Origin: Pseudidiomarina homiensis
GTDB taxonomy: Bacteria; Pseudomonadota; Gammaproteobacteria; Enterobacterales; Alteromonadaceae
DNA: 64,000 nt
Assembly: GCF_003987225.1 (NCBI RefSeq)
Contig: NZ_PIPX01000001.1
Coordinates: forward strand, 1,240,001 to 1,304,000
Reading direction: 5' to 3'
Part shown: positions 8,767 through 18,562 of the stretch, in pieces
Numbering within the stretch: the stretch's first letter is position 1
How the letters are laid out: every line of letters begins with the position of its first letter
The notes under the pieces: model-generated
Seen by the model: the letters and a program-made list of their open reading frames with translations, nothing else
What the model was told of the DNA's origin: nothing
The model's database searches: none
Program-made: the position numbers and the translations under genes

Positions 8767-9386
8767 GATGCCGCCGGAATGCTGTTAAGTTTGGTTTCGA
8801 CCAGTAGGGTCGGAACGCCCGCTTCAGTTGCTGCTGCAATCGCATCTTCATAGGCTTGGCGTGCACCATCAGCATCGCCCTGTGCCATCAATACGTCGCC
8901 GCGCAGTTCCGCAGCTTTCGCTTTAAAGCCTTCGACTTGCGCAACTTGATCAAGCGCAGCTAACGCCGCTTGGTAATTCTCTTGGGCCAGTTGCAAACGA
9001 GCCAAGCGCACGCTAGCGACATGCTTCAACGCGCCTTCGGCATTCGCCTGCGCATTCTCAAGCGCCTCGATAGCAGCCGCCAAGTCGCCGCCTTCAGCAG
9101 CTTTACGAGCTACTTCAAAGGCTGCCAACGTTGCGTAAGTGCTACCTGCAGCTTCGTTTGCAAAGGTTTTCGCGCTTGCCAGCGCTTCAGCACCGTCAGC
9201 TTCAAGTTGTGCGACAACTTGTTCATATTGCTCAGATTGCGCTTCTTGCTTAGCGAGGGTTTGCGCATCGTAATAACGCCAGCCGTAAAACAGGGCAAAA
9301 CCGATCACGAGGCCAGCAACAATGCCTTTACCGTGTTCTTTCCAGAACGCTTTTATCTGTTCGACTTGTTGATCTTCTGTTTCCAT
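8763..9386 (-). CDS. yfgM: YfgM, ancillary SecYEG-associated TPR membrane protein
   Basis: Inner-membrane protein that in E. coli binds PpiD and the SecYEG translocon and hands clients to periplasmic chaperones. 207 residues: a short cytoplasmic N-terminus (METEDQQVEQIKAFWKEHGK), one membrane helix at about 19-37 (GKGIVAGLVIGFALFYGWRY), then an Ala-rich TPR-like periplasmic domain with repeated AxxALEN and LARLQLAQENYQAALAALDQ helices. Lies between hisS and bamB as usual. Confidence 0.9.
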   Translation of the reverse strand: METEDQQVEQIKAFWKEHGKGIVAGLVIGFALFYGWRYYDAQTLAKQEAQSEQYEQVVAQLEADGAEALASAKTFANEAAGSTYATLAAFEVARKAAEGGDLAAAIEALENAQANAEGALKHVASVRLARLQLAQENYQAALAALDQVAQVEGFKAKAAELRGDVLMAQGDADGARQAYEDAIAAATEAGVPTLLVETKLNSIPAAS

Positions 9387-9424
9387 GGGAAATCCTTCTG
9401 AAAGCGATGTTTGCTATTTGCTGT

Positions 9425-10681
9425 TTATTGTTTGAAAAACACTTTTGCGGTCGCGAGATCGTCGATGATAACGTCTTCTTTATCGCGGTTGCGCAGGTGT
9501 TTTACTTCGTAATCGTTGTCGCGGATGATGATGGCATAGTCGGCACCCGATTTGTCCGCTTTCGCCAGTTTCTTTTTCATATTCTGGCTGCCGCTGTGCA
9601 GCTGTACCTTTAAGCCTGCAACTTGGTCACGAAGCTTTTCGGCAACAGCCGGCGCCTTAAGTTCCGCGCTTTCATTCAAGGCGATAACGTAAACGTCGAC
9701 GGCTTGAGTGCTCGGGATTTTTTGTTGCGCTTCAAGCAATAAAACTAAACGTTCAATTCCCATGGCAAAACCCACTGCTGGCGTGGCTTTACCGCCCAAC
9801 TGTTCGACTAAGCCATCATACCGTCCACCGGCACAGACGGTACCTTGCGCACCAAGTTCGGTGGTCACCCACTCAAACACGGTACGGTTGTAGTAATCAA
9901 GACCACGCACCAAACGCTCATTCAGCACATACTTGATGCCCGCGGCGTCAAGTCGTTGCGTCAGGCCTTCGAAATGCTCGCGCGATTCGTCATCCCAGTA
10001 GTCCGATAGCTTGGGCGCATGCTCAAGCACTTTTTGCGTGTCTGGCGATTTGCTATCAAGCACCCGCAGGACGTTGGTATCTAGACGACGCTTCGAGTCT
10101 TCATCAAGTTGCGACTCGTGCGCGCGCAAAAACTCACGTAAAGCTTCACGGTACTTCGCCCGTGCTTCATTCGAAGCGAGTGAATTCAACTGCAACTCGA
10201 CATTTTCAGCAATGCCAAATTTTTGCCACAAACGCGCCGACAACAAAATGACTTCAGCATCAATGTCAGGCCCAGTCATACCGAAAGCTTCGATACCAAA
10301 CTGATGAAACTGGCGATAACGCCCTTTTTGCGGGCGCTCGTGGCGGAACATTGGGCCCATATACCACAAGCGTTGCGTTTGGTTGTATAGCAGACCATGC
10401 TCATTACCGGCGCGTACACAGCTTGCCGTGCCTTCTGGACGCAACGTAAGGCTGTCGCCGTTGCGATCGTCGAAGGTGTACATTTCTTTTTCGACGATAT
10501 CAGTGACTTCACCGATGGAGCGTTTGAACAAGTCGGTGCTTTCCAACACCGGCATGCGGATCTCTTGGTAGGTGTAGGCCGCTGCTACGTCACGTAGCAC
10601 GCCCTCGACGTACTGCCATGCCGGACTTTGCTCCGGCAGCAGGTCGTTCATTCCACGAATTGCTTGGATTGTTTTTGCCAC
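9425..10681 (-). CDS. hisS: Histidyl-tRNA synthetase
   Basis: Class II aminoacyl-tRNA synthetase charging tRNA-His. 418 residues. Begins [20 protein letters not shown]. Motif 2 is [19 protein letters not shown], histidine motif [16 protein letters not shown] is complete, motif 3 is [16 protein letters not shown], and a C-terminal anticodon-binding domain follows ([12 protein letters not shown]). Placed between ispG and yfgM, the standard order. The 66-base gap to ispG is AT-rich and may hold a weak promoter. Confidence 0.97.
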   Translation of the reverse strand: MAKTIQAIRGMNDLLPEQSPAWQYVEGVLRDVAAAYTYQEIRMPVLESTDLFKRSIGEVTDIVEKEMYTFDDRNGDSLTLRPEGTASCVRAGNEHGLLYNQTQRLWYMGPMFRHERPQKGRYRQFHQFGIEAFGMTGPDIDAEVILLSARLWQKFGIAENVELQLNSLASNEARAKYREALREFLRAHESQLDEDSKRRLDTNVLRVLDSKSPDTQKVLEHAPKLSDYWDDESREHFEGLTQRLDAAGIKYVLNERLVRGLDYYNRTVFEWVTTELGAQGTVCAGGRYDGLVEQLGGKATPAVGFAMGIERLVLLLEAQQKIPSTQAVDVYVIALNESAELKAPAVAEKLRDQVAGLKVQLHSGSQNMKKKLAKADKSGADYAIIIRDNDYEVKHLRNRDKEDVIIDDLATAKVFFKQ

Positions 10682-10747
10682 GAGTTCACTTACCGTTTCG
10701 TTAAATTGAATTCAATTTGAAAAAATGACGGGTAGTATACCGCAGCT

Positions 10748-11860
10748 TTACGCTTGCTTCACAGGAATCTGCTCAGCTTCGAAACGTTTTACCTGATCAC
10801 GGATGTGGCGTTCGAGTTGATCGACCAAATCATTGTTGTCAAGGCGCTCTTTTTGGCGCTCACCGTTCAAGTAAAAACCGCTCTTATTTTTCGCTCCAGC
10901 CAAGCCGATGTGCGAGATCAAGGCTTCGCCTGGACCATTGACGACACAACCGATGATCGATACATCCATTGGCGTGGTGATGTCTTCAAGCCGTTGCTCG
11001 AGCGCATTTACGGTGGCAATGACGTCGAACTCTTGGCGCGAACAGCTTGGGCACGCGATAAAGTTGATACCACGACTGCGAATACGCAATGATTTTAAGA
11101 TATCAAAACCAACTTTGACTTCTTCGACGGGGTCAGCCGCTAATGAGATGCGCAAGGTGTCGCCAATCCCTTCAGCAAGCAGCATACCTAAACCAATCGA
11201 TGACTTCACCGAACCACTGCGCAAGCCGCCAGCTTCGGTAATACCAAGGTGCAACGGCTGTTCAATTTGCTTGGCGAGTAACCGATAAGAGTCAACGGCT
11301 AGGAACACATCCGAAGCTTTCACGCTGACTTTGAAGTCTTGAAAGTTCAGACGATCGAGAATATCAACATGGCGCATGGCCGATTCTACCAAGGCAGCTG
11401 GGGTTGGCTCGCCGTACTTTTCTTGCAGATCTTTTTCCAATGAGCCGCCGTTGACGCCAATTCGGATCGGAATATTGCGATCGCGTGCGGCATCGACCAC
11501 GGCACGAATGCGCTGCTCATTGCCGATATTGCCTGGGTTGATCCGCAAGCAATCAACCCCGTATTCGGCAACTTTGAGCGCGATACGATAATCGAAGTGA
11601 ATATCAGCGACCAGAGGCACTGGGCTCTGCTGTTTGATGAATTTAAAGGCTTCTGCAGCATCCATGGTAGGTACCGAAACGCGCACGATATCAGCACCGG
11701 CATTAGCTATCGCTTGGATCTGCTTCACCGTTGCCGCAACATCGGTGGTTTCGGTGTTGGTCATCGATTGCACCGCGATCGGTGCGCCGTCGCCAATCGG
11801 GACGTTGCCGACATAAATACGGCGTGATGGGCGGCGTTTTATTGGGTTCTCATGCATCAT
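10748..11860 (-). CDS. ispG: IspG (GcpE), HMBPP synthase of the MEP pathway
   Basis: [4Fe-4S] enzyme converting MEcPP to HMBPP in isoprenoid synthesis. 370 residues. Begins with the basic segment [20 protein letters not shown] and a TIM barrel ([37 protein letters not shown]). The C-terminal cluster domain has Cys ligands in [13 protein letters not shown] and [12 protein letters not shown] second Met directly after the first is an equally possible start. Depends on the iron-sulfur supply encoded about 5 kb away. Confidence 0.97.
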   Translation of the reverse strand: MMHENPIKRRPSRRIYVGNVPIGDGAPIAVQSMTNTETTDVAATVKQIQAIANAGADIVRVSVPTMDAAEAFKFIKQQSPVPLVADIHFDYRIALKVAEYGVDCLRINPGNIGNEQRIRAVVDAARDRNIPIRIGVNGGSLEKDLQEKYGEPTPAALVESAMRHVDILDRLNFQDFKVSVKASDVFLAVDSYRLLAKQIEQPLHLGITEAGGLRSGSVKSSIGLGMLLAEGIGDTLRISLAADPVEEVKVGFDILKSLRIRSRGINFIACPSCSRQEFDVIATVNALEQRLEDITTPMDVSIIGCVVNGPGEALISHIGLAGAKNKSGFYLNGERQKERLDNNDLVDQLERHIRDQVKRFEAEQIPVKQA

Positions 11861-11902
11861 GATAGTACTTCGTGTGCCTTAAATTGCTGCTACGTTACGC
11901 TG

Positions 11903-12892
11903 TTAGTCTAGCGTGAGAGTCACGCTGCGGTTACGCACGTAATCGTCAAGATTGACGTTCTCACCATTGTAGGTCAACGTGACGGCTTCCGGTTTGCACA
12001 AGATGATATCAAAAGGTGGCTCGCCCGTCAGCGGCATGCGATAACCTGCAGCTTTTACACCGATGGCGATGTCTTCGCCGGTGGCATCACTGACTTTAAC
12101 CCAGCAGGCTTGGTTGAATTCAAAGACCAGCTGTTCGGCTGGTGTGGGTTCTGGTTCTGCGGTTTCGGCATCAGTGGTGTCGGTGGTTGGACCCGCAGTA
12201 GAACTGCGGGCTACATCGGATTCGGCAGGTTCGGCGTCGGTGATGTCAGCTGTTGGACCCGCAGTAGAACTGCGGGCTACATCGGATTCGGTTGTCGTGT
12301 TGCGGGCGACGGCTTGCTCTTCGGTGATCTGGCTTGGGCTAGGACGCACGATTTGTGGAATATCTTGTACGGTTGCGCGTTCTCGCTTCGCTTCAGCTTC
12401 AGTTGGGGCATCTTCGCTACCGGTAATGGTCTTCAAGCTGAAATTACTTTCTTGCCACCACCAAATCAGCACCAACGCCAAGACAACGGTAATGATGATG
12501 TAACTTATCCATTTTAAGCGGCTGTCGTTGCGTTCACGCACTTTCCGACGCGAAAAGCTCTGCATTTGCACGTTGCTTTTCTGCTCCGAATCAAAGCCAT
12601 GCTCCTTAAACGCTTCGAAAACTTTTTTATCATCGATTTCAAGCGCTTTCGCAATTGCACGTAGGTAACCGCGGACAAACGTGTTTGACGCTAACTGTTC
12701 GTACTCATCCGCTTCGATAAGCTGCACAACGGCAAGACGCAAACGTAAGCTATCGGCAACTTGTTGTTGGGACAAGCCTTTCTGCTCGCGCGCTTGCGCA
12801 AGAATTTGACCAGGCGTGTGACCGGTTGGTTTGCTCTTCTGATTGCCTTCTTCCGGCAATTCGTCATTCAATAAATCTTTATTCGAGGTCAT
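11903..12892 (-). CDS. rodZ: RodZ, cytoskeletal cell-shape protein
   Basis: Bitopic membrane protein connecting MreB filaments to the elongasome. 329 residues: a cytoplasmic helix-turn-helix domain (about 27-95, LAQAREQKGLSQQQVADSLR), a basic juxtamembrane stretch, one membrane helix at 128-146 (WISYIIITVVLALVLIWWW), a low-complexity Thr/Asp/Glu linker, and a C-terminal periplasmic beta domain (LVFEFNQACWVKVSDATGED). The linker holds two in-frame REP copies, VARSSTAG at 205-212 and 227-234, in a 22-residue tandem duplication. Lies between pilW and ispG as in related genomes. Confidence 0.93.
   Translation of the reverse strand: MTSNKDLLNDELPEEGNQKSKPTGHTPGQILAQAREQKGLSQQQVADSLRLRLAVVQLIEADEYEQLASNTFVRGYLRAIAKALEIDDKKVFEAFKEHGFDSEQKSNVQMQSFSRRKVRERNDSRLKWISYIIITVVLALVLIWWWQESNFSLKTITGSEDAPTEAEAKRERATVQDIPQIVRPSPSQITEEQAVARNTTTESDVARSSTAGPTADITDAEPAESDVARSSTAGPTTDTTDAETAEPEPTPAEQLVFEFNQACWVKVSDATGEDIAIGVKAAGYRMPLTGEPPFDIILCKPEAVTLTYNGENVNLDDYVRNRSVTLTLD
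12192..12280 (-). repeat. Two in-frame REPs in rodZ, 66-bp tandem duplication
   Basis: Reverse REPs at 12192-12214 and 12258-12280, both CA class with foot CTAC, 66 bp apart (exactly 22 codons). The sequence between them is duplicated too, so one REP probably inserted and the unit was then copied. In rodZ both read as VARSSTAG. The copies differ by a few bases outside the hairpin (ADITDAEPAE against TDTTDAETAE). Confidence 0.95.
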
Positions 12893-12903
12893 GGATTACT
12901 TCA

Positions 12904-13683
12904 TTAGGAGTTAGTTGCTGCCGCGCGCGCTCGATAAGCGTCAGCTTGACGTGAATCGGGAAAGCGCGACAAAAGTAAATCGCCAAAGCTACGTTGTCGT
13001 GCACGGTCATTTTGCTGCCGCGCCAGCTCGCTCTCTAACCACAGGTACTCGGCGGAAAGTTGCGGTAATTGGGCTCGGCGCTTAAGAACATCCGCGGCTT
13101 CTTGATAACGTTGTTGTTCTAACAATACCGCAGCGTAGGTCTCAAGAATAGTGCTATTGCGTGAACTGTGATTAATTGCCCGTTGAAAATACTGATCGGA
13201 CTTTTGCTCTTGCCCTGCGCGCGCTGCACAGCGCGCTGCATTTTCGTAGGTTGCCGCGACTTTCACGTAATCGGAAATATTGAGAGCTCGGTTGAAACTT
13301 TGCTCGGCTTCTTCATAGCGGCCCATGTTGCACAGCAATGCGCCTAAATTATTATGGGTATCGCCGTTATTGGGCTGCAGCTGGATCGCCTTGCGATAAT
13401 AGCGCTCGGCCATCTCAAAATCTTGCACTTGCTGATAGTAGAACGCTAAGCCCGTTTGCACCGACGGGTTATCAGGCGTGTAGTCACGAGCTCGCTCAAG
13501 GTTAACCCGCGCTTGTTCGTAATTTCCGGATTGTAGATACTGAAGACCCAACGCCAGCCGTGTCGCCGCGGCTTCTTTCGCATCGAATTGCTGCGCAGGC
13601 TTTTCTTTGCCATCAACTGTGCGCTGACTCACACAGCCAGTGCATAGTGTTGCAAGAAGAAGAATGTAGAGCAAATTGCGCAT
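12904..13683 (-). CDS. pilW: PilW/PilF, TPR lipoprotein (type IV pilus secretin pilotin)
   Basis: Outer-membrane lipoprotein that in other species helps the PilQ secretin assemble. 259 residues. A signal peptide with lipobox LCTGC (Cys17) is followed by about six TPR units (ALGLQYLQSGNYEQARVNLE, YYRKAIQLQPNNGDTHNNLG, AEQSFNRALNISDYVKVAAT) and a C-terminal basic helix. Lies between rlmN and rodZ, its usual place in gammaproteobacteria, although no other pilus gene is in the window. Confidence 0.9.
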   Translation of the reverse strand: MRNLLYILLLATLCTGCVSQRTVDGKEKPAQQFDAKEAAATRLALGLQYLQSGNYEQARVNLERARDYTPDNPSVQTGLAFYYQQVQDFEMAERYYRKAIQLQPNNGDTHNNLGALLCNMGRYEEAEQSFNRALNISDYVKVAATYENAARCAARAGQEQKSDQYFQRAINHSSRNSTILETYAAVLLEQQRYQEAADVLKRRAQLPQLSAEYLWLESELARQQNDRARQRSFGDLLLSRFPDSRQADAYRARAAATNS

Positions 13684-13765
13684 GTCGGGTCCTCGTTGCT
13701 GAATTTCCTATGCTACCCTGAATGCGTCTTGCCTGCCTATGTTTTTCGAGGTTTTTCGCGGCGAT

Positions 13766-14899
13766 TTACGAAATCTTGACGTCGATTCCGACACCGCCTC
13801 GCTGGGCGCGCTGCTTTTTCAGGATGCGTTTGGTACGGTCGACCACATCACCAACAAGCTGGCCACAGGCGGCGTCGATATCATCGCCGCGGGTTTTCCG
13901 TACCGTAACAATATAACCCTTTTCTATCAGAACCTTAGCAAAGCGGTCAATGCGTGAATTACTTGAGCGACCATAATCATTGCCTGGGAACGGGTTAAAT
14001 GGGATAAGGTTTATCTTGCACGGCGTGTCTTTGAGCGTTTCAGCAAGCTCGTGAGCTTGATCCATGCTGTCATTCACATGGTCCAACATCACGTATTCAA
14101 TGGTGATGTTCTTGTTCGCTTTTGAGCCATCGATATAGTGACGGCTGGCTTCGAGGAATTGCTCAATATTGTACTTTTTATTAATCGGTACAATTTCATT
14201 GCGTAATTCATCGTTTGGCGCATGCAAACTGATGGCCAAAGCGACATCAATTTGTTCTTTTAGCTTATAAAGTGCAGGGACCACACCCGAAGTACTTAGG
14301 GTCACTCGGCGTTTACTTAGACCAAAAGCATTGTCGTCGAGCATCAGGTCCATGGCTGGCACTACGTTGTTCAGGTTCAACAACGGCTCACCCATGCCCA
14401 TCATGACCACATTAGTGACTGGCTTAATGCCCGTTTCGCCGAAGGGACCGAGCAGTTTATTCACCCGCCAAACTTGGCCGATGATTTCGGCAACTCTTAA
14501 GTTGCGGTTAAAGCCTTGCTGTGCGGTTGAGCAGAATGTGCATTCGAGCGCACAACCGACTTGTGAGCTGACACACAAGGTTGCGCGATCAGACTCTGGG
14601 ATCCATACCGTCTCGACGTCTTGGCCGTCGAATAACGTCATGGCAAATTTGATAGTGCCGTCAGAAGATTGTTGCTGTAAGCGTACTTCTGGCGCACGTA
14701 TTTCGGCTATTTCTTTGAGTTTCTCGCGCAGTACTTTGTTGAGATTGGTCATCTCGTCAAAGTCGTCGACACAGTAGTGATAAAGCCACTTCATGACCTG
14801 ATCGGCACGGAAAGGCTTCTCGCCCAGTTCTTGAAAGAACTCGCGCATGCCTTGGCGATTGAGATCGAGAAGATTAACTTTTTTGTCGACTGCGTTCAT
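13766..14899 (-). CDS. rlmN: RlmN, dual-specificity 23S rRNA/tRNA adenine-C2 methyltransferase
   Basis: Radical-SAM enzyme making m2A2503 in 23S rRNA and m2A37 in some tRNAs. 377 residues. The radical-SAM CxxxCxxC motif is in [16 protein letters not shown]. Other family blocks are [48 protein letters not shown] and [11 protein letters not shown]; the resolving Cys is near the end in [13 protein letters not shown] array lies in its upstream gap, between it and ndk. Confidence 0.96.
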   Translation of the reverse strand: MNAVDKKVNLLDLNRQGMREFFQELGEKPFRADQVMKWLYHYCVDDFDEMTNLNKVLREKLKEIAEIRAPEVRLQQQSSDGTIKFAMTLFDGQDVETVWIPESDRATLCVSSQVGCALECTFCSTAQQGFNRNLRVAEIIGQVWRVNKLLGPFGETGIKPVTNVVMMGMGEPLLNLNNVVPAMDLMLDDNAFGLSKRRVTLSTSGVVPALYKLKEQIDVALAISLHAPNDELRNEIVPINKKYNIEQFLEASRHYIDGSKANKNITIEYVMLDHVNDSMDQAHELAETLKDTPCKINLIPFNPFPGNDYGRSSNSRIDRFAKVLIEKGYIVTVRKTRGDDIDAACGQLVGDVVDRTKRILKKQRAQRGGVGIDVKIS

Positions 14900-14927
14900 A
14901 AAACCCGTTATTCGTTGTGTGTGCGTG

Positions 14928-15033
14928 GTAGCCCGCAGTTTTACTGCGGGGAATGGTTCACGTTTCCCCCGTAGTAAAACTACGGGCTACTCGGCGTATT
15001 CACGTTTCCCCCCGTAGTAAAACTACGGGCTAC
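14928..15033. repeat. Three REPs between ndk and rlmN
   Basis: Forward REP 14928-14950 (CA class, loop TTT) and reverse REPs 14968-14990 and 15011-15033 (TA class, loop AAA). The last two are tandem copies about 43 bp apart sharing the upstream CACGTTTCCCCC and downstream CTACTC. The loop is a uniform T/A triplet here, unlike the TCT/AGA of most copies. In the downstream direction of transcription they lie between ndk and rlmN. Confidence 0.93.
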
Positions 15034-15042
15034 TCAAATGAC

Positions 15043-15474
15043 TTAGCGAGTGCGTGCGCAGATTTCTTCGTCAGCGAAGAAGTAAGCGATTTCGCGTGCT
15101 GCTGATTCTACCGCGTCTGAACCATGTACCGCATTCTCGTCAATAGATACAGCATAGTCAGCGCGAAGCGTTCCCGCCAATGCTTCAGCTGGATTCGTTG
15201 CGCCCATGATTTCACGATGACGCAATACTGCGTTTTCGCCTTCAAGTACGCTTACTACGATTGGACCAGAGGTCATGAACTCAACCAATGCGCCGAAGAA
15301 AGGACGCTCGCTGTGCTCAGCGTAGAAACCTTCCGCTTGCTCTTTGCTCAAGTGCATCATTTTTGCTGCAACGATGCGCAGACCCGCAGTTTCGAAACGG
15401 TTGTAGATACCACCGATCACGTTCTTTGCAACAGCGTCAGGTTTGATAATTGATAAAGTACGTTCTAAAGCCAT
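15043..15474 (-). CDS. ndk: Nucleoside diphosphate kinase
   Basis: Transfers the gamma phosphate of ATP to NDPs through a phospho-His intermediate. 143 residues, typical. [20 protein letters not shown] is the family start. The active-site His lies in [20 protein letters not shown], a match to the NxxHGSD signature. The stop is 10 bases before a REP array. Upstream neighbours are msrA and fdx, convergent with each other. Confidence 0.97.
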   Translation of the reverse strand: MALERTLSIIKPDAVAKNVIGGIYNRFETAGLRIVAAKMMHLSKEQAEGFYAEHSERPFFGALVEFMTSGPIVVSVLEGENAVLRHREIMGATNPAEALAGTLRADYAVSIDENAVHGSDAVESAAREIAYFFADEEICARTR

Positions 15475-15634
15475 GGTTTGTCTCCAATCATAAAAGGCTA
15501 GCTAATTTAAAGTCGCGCGGATTATACACGTTTCAGTATTTCACTGCTACCACAGCAAGGTTTCAATCGAGATAACTCTTTTCTAGAACCGCATTCCATG
15601 TTATAGATGTCTAAACGTCTATTAGGAGCTGTAT

Positions 15635-16165
15635 ATGACACAACAAATCACTTTGGCCGGCGGCTGTTTTTGGTGCATCGAAGGCGCATTCAAGCAAGTT
15701 CGCGGCGTCTTGAAAGCACAATCAGGCTACGCTGGTGGCAATAAGCCAGAACCCACCTATGAAGAAGTCTGCACGGGGAACACTGGGCACGCCGAAGTCG
15801 TGCAAATCACTTTCGAGCCCACCGCATTATCCGTGCGCGAAGTCCTTGAGATCTTTTTTGCCTTGCACGACCCGACGCAATTGAATCGGCAAGGTAACGA
15901 CGTTGGCACACAATATCGTTCGGCTATCTTTTACCAAACCGATGCGCAAAAAGAAGAAGCTGAAAAAATCATTGAAGAAATGCGCGCTGAAGGTACGTGG
16001 CAGGACGAGATAGTGACCGAGGTATTACCGCTCGAGAAGTTCTGGCCTGCGGAGGACTACCACGATAATTATGTAGAGCGTAATCCACAAAATGCCTACT
16101 GCCAGGCGGTCGTAAGCCCGAAATTGGCGAAGTTTAAACGCACTTTCGCCGAGAAGCTCGAATAA
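15635..16165 (+). CDS. msrA: Peptide methionine sulfoxide reductase MsrA
   Basis: Reduces S-epimers of methionine sulfoxide in proteins and free Met. 176 residues. The catalytic motif GCFWC is at residues 10-14 (LAGGCFWCIEGAFKQVRGV). Family blocks SGYAGGNKPEPTYEEVCTG, GHAEVVQITFEP, LFFALHDPTQLNRQGND-like and QYRSAIFYQ are all present, and a C-terminal resolving Cys occurs in NAYCQAVV. A Shine-Dalgarno AGGAG precedes the ATG. Ends 1 base before a bidirectional terminator shared with fdx. Confidence 0.96.
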   Translation: MTQQITLAGGCFWCIEGAFKQVRGVLKAQSGYAGGNKPEPTYEEVCTGNTGHAEVVQITFEPTALSVREVLEIFFALHDPTQLNRQGNDVGTQYRSAIFYQTDAQKEEAEKIIEEMRAEGTWQDEIVTEVLPLEKFWPAEDYHDNYVERNPQNAYCQAVVSPKLAKFKRTFAEKLE

Positions 16166-16166
16166 A

Positions 16167-16188
16167 AAAGGAGGCCTCGGCCTCCTTT
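16167..16188. terminator. Bidirectional intrinsic terminator between msrA and fdx
   Basis: Perfect 9-bp stem AAAGGAGGC / GCCTCCTTT with tetraloop CTCG. The A-tract on the left and T-tract on the right serve both converging genes; the fdx stop codon starts 2 bases later at 16191. Confidence 0.9.
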
Positions 16189-16190
16189 CT

Positions 16191-16529
16191 TTAGTGGTTT
16201 TCTTTGACCATGTTGATGGTGTATTTGGGGATTTCAATGACAAGGTCTTCGCCGTTGACGCGGGCTTGACAGCTTAGGCGTGAGTCGGGGTCGAGGCCCC
16301 AGGCTTTGTCGAGCATGTCGTCTTCGTTGTCGTTGATTTCGGCGAGTGAGTCGTAGCCTTCGCGCACGTAGACATGGCAAGTGGTGCAGGCGCAAACCTT
16401 TTCGCAGGCGTGCTCAATGCCAATACCGTTGCGGAGTGCGACATCTAATACGCTTTCGCCGTCAGCTGCTTCAACAGCGGTGCCTTCTGGGCACAGTTCT
16501 TCATGCGGTAAAAAAACGATTTTTGGCAT
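16191..16529 (-). CDS. fdx: Fdx, ISC [2Fe-2S] ferredoxin
   Basis: Electron donor for iron-sulfur cluster assembly on IscU. 112 residues. Cluster ligands lie in HACEKVCACTTCHVYV (CxxxxxCxxC) and, near the C-terminus, RLSCQARV. Starts MPKIVFLPHEELCPEGTAVE. Last gene of the ISC operon here; there is no iscX before the terminator. It is separated from hscA by three tandem REPs, which could lower or buffer its expression relative to the genes upstream. Confidence 0.96.
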   Translation of the reverse strand: MPKIVFLPHEELCPEGTAVEAADGESVLDVALRNGIGIEHACEKVCACTTCHVYVREGYDSLAEINDNEDDMLDKAWGLDPDSRLSCQARVNGEDLVIEIPKYTINMVKENH

Positions 16530-16554
16530 TACACGGTTCCTCGTTTAAGCTTTT

Positions 16555-16643
16555 TCCGTAGTAGAACTACGGGTTACTACTAGTTTTCCCGTAGTAGAAC
16601 TACGGGTTACTACTAGTTTTCCCGTAGTAGAACTACGGGCTAC
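16555..16643 (-). repeat. Three tandem REPs, 33-bp period, between hscA and fdx
   Basis: Reverse REPs at 16555-16577, 16588-16610 and 16621-16643, all TA class, exact 33-bp steps. The first two have foot TTAC (GTAA in gene direction), the last CTAC, which provides the hscA stop TAG (16640-16642). The spacer is only 10 nt (TACTAGTTTT). The outermost copy has lost its first C. Confidence 0.95.
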
Positions 16644-18535
16644 AGTTCGTTGACGTTGCTGCCGGACAGGGCTTTGCGGATGCCGGCGTCCATGCGTCGT
16701 GCTGCGAAATCTTCGCTGGCTTGATCAACCGTTTCAATGGCTTTCTCGATGTCATCCGACGATGTACCCGCGCGGGCTACGCGCAAGGCTTCCATGGCGT
16801 CATCAAGTCGTTTACGTTCCGCTTCGTCCAACAATTCGCCATCAACAGCTAAGGCACTGCTTAATGCTTCTAACACGCGATCTGCTTCGACTTGTTGTTC
16901 GCGCAACATACGCGCCGCCATGTCTTCTTTTGCGTTGGTCATCGACGAAGTGATCATCTGCGTGATGTCTTCGTCGTTCAAGCCGTACGATGGTTTCACT
17001 TGAATCGATGCGGATACACCGCTTGATTTCTCCATTGCCGTGACACTAAGCAGGCCATCGGCGTCCACTTGGAAAGTCACACGAATATGCGCTGCCCCTG
17101 CTGCCATCGGCGGGATATCCGTTAATACGAAACGCGCGAGTGAACGGCAGTCGTCGACGAGTTCTCGCTCGCCCTGCACCACATGGATCATCATGGCGGT
17201 TTGGCCATCTTTGAAAGTGGTGAATTCTTGTGCTTTCGCAACTGGGATCGTAGTGTTACGTGCGACCACTTTTTCCACCAGTCCGCCCATGGTTTCTAAG
17301 CCTAAGGATAGCGGAATCACGTCCAACAATAGCATGTCGGAATCGGGTTTGTTGCCCGCGAGGATATCCGCTTGAATGGCGGCACCGATGGCAACCACTT
17401 GGTCAGGGTCGATCGATGTGAGCGGTTCGCGGCCGAAAAATTCGCCGACAGCCTCACGCACCCGTGGCACACGGGTTGACCCGCCGACCATGACGACATC
17501 GAGCACTTCGGCGGCGTCAACTTCGGCGTCTTTTAGGGCGCGACGGCAGTTGACCAAAGTTTTGCGCACTAAGGGTTCAATGAGTTCGTTGAGTTGGGTG
17601 CGGGTGATTTTTGTCCGGAGATCAGATGTTTCTGGGGATTCCCCCGTAGTAGAACTACGGGCTACGCTGATTTCAGCTTCTTCCGCATCCGTTAATGTTT
17701 CTTTGGCGGCTTTGGCGGCGTTGATTAGCGAGCGTTCAAGGCGCGCTGGTACGGCGTCGTCTAAGCCCCAAACTTGCTTTAGGTGACCAACAATAAGCTG
17801 ATCAAAGTCGTCACCACCGAGGGCGCTGTCGCCACCGGTCGCCAGCACTTCAAATACACCACCTTGTAGGCGCAAAATCGAAATATCGAAGGTGCCACCG
17901 CCAAGATCGTACACGGCGATCAGGCCTTCGCGGCCGGTGTCGAGGCCGTAGGCTACCGCGGCTGCGGTAGGTTCGTTGAGTAAACGTAAGACGTTTAAGC
18001 CCGCCAGTTGCGCGGCGTCTTTGGTGCTTTGCCGTTGCGCGTCATCAAAATAAGCTGGCACGGTGATGACTACGCCGGTGAGCTCGCCACCTAAGGCGGC
18101 TTGAGCGCGAGCCGATAAAGAACGCAAAATGTCGGCCGATACTTCAACTGCATTGCGTTCGCCGGCGGCAGTATGGAACACGGGTACGCCGTTATCGGTT
18201 TCGCTCATGCGGTAAGGCAAATTTGCGAAGTTACGCTGTACGTCGGCAACGGTGCGGCCGATAAAACGTTTGACCGAGACGATGGTGTCTTCGGTAGCGA
18301 GTGAGGCATCGCCATGTTTCGCGACGGCATCATGACCGACGCAGATTTCGTCAGCGCCGTAGTAAACCACTGAAGGCAGAATTGCGCGGTCTTGCTCGTC
18401 GCACAACACTTGAGCTTCGCCGCTGCGCACGGTGGCAACCAAAGAGTTCGTGGTACCTAAGTCAATTCCTGCCGCCAACCGATGTTGATGCGGGGCTGTG
18501 CTTTGTCCGGGTTCTGCAATCTGCAAAAGTGCCAT
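16640..18535 (-). CDS. hscA: HscA, Hsp70-type chaperone for iron-sulfur cluster transfer
   Basis: Specialised Hsp70 that, with HscB, releases clusters from IscU. 631 residues against about 616 in E. coli. ATPase motifs: [62 protein letters not shown]. The substrate domain starts after [13 protein letters not shown]. An in-frame REP (17643-17665) adds VARSSTTG at residues 291-298, in a surface loop of ATPase subdomain II before [13 protein letters not shown], and accounts for most of the extra length. The stop TAG is from the REP at 16621-16643. A five-REP array precedes the gene. Confidence 0.96.
   Translation of the reverse strand: MALLQIAEPGQSTAPHQHRLAAGIDLGTTNSLVATVRSGEAQVLCDEQDRAILPSVVYYGADEICVGHDAVAKHGDASLATEDTIVSVKRFIGRTVADVQRNFANLPYRMSETDNGVPVFHTAAGERNAVEVSADILRSLSARAQAALGGELTGVVITVPAYFDDAQRQSTKDAAQLAGLNVLRLLNEPTAAAVAYGLDTGREGLIAVYDLGGGTFDISILRLQGGVFEVLATGGDSALGGDDFDQLIVGHLKQVWGLDDAVPARLERSLINAAKAAKETLTDAEEAEISVARSSTTGESPETSDLRTKITRTQLNELIEPLVRKTLVNCRRALKDAEVDAAEVLDVVMVGGSTRVPRVREAVGEFFGREPLTSIDPDQVVAIGAAIQADILAGNKPDSDMLLLDVIPLSLGLETMGGLVEKVVARNTTIPVAKAQEFTTFKDGQTAMMIHVVQGERELVDDCRSLARFVLTDIPPMAAGAAHIRVTFQVDADGLLSVTAMEKSSGVSASIQVKPSYGLNDEDITQMITSSMTNAKEDMAARMLREQQVEADRVLEALSSALAVDGELLDEAERKRLDDAMEALRVARAGTSSDDIEKAIETVDQASEDFAARRMDAGIRKALSGSNVNEL
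17643..17665 (-). repeat. REP inside hscA, in frame
   Basis: CCCGTAGTAGAACTACGGG then CTAC (TA class). Read in the hscA direction the foot is GTA and the element encodes VARSSTTG between EEAEIS and ESPETS. Same frame and orientation as the der and rodZ insertions. Confidence 0.95.
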
Positions 18536-18562
18536 TCAGAAAACCTCGTTGTTCATAATTCG

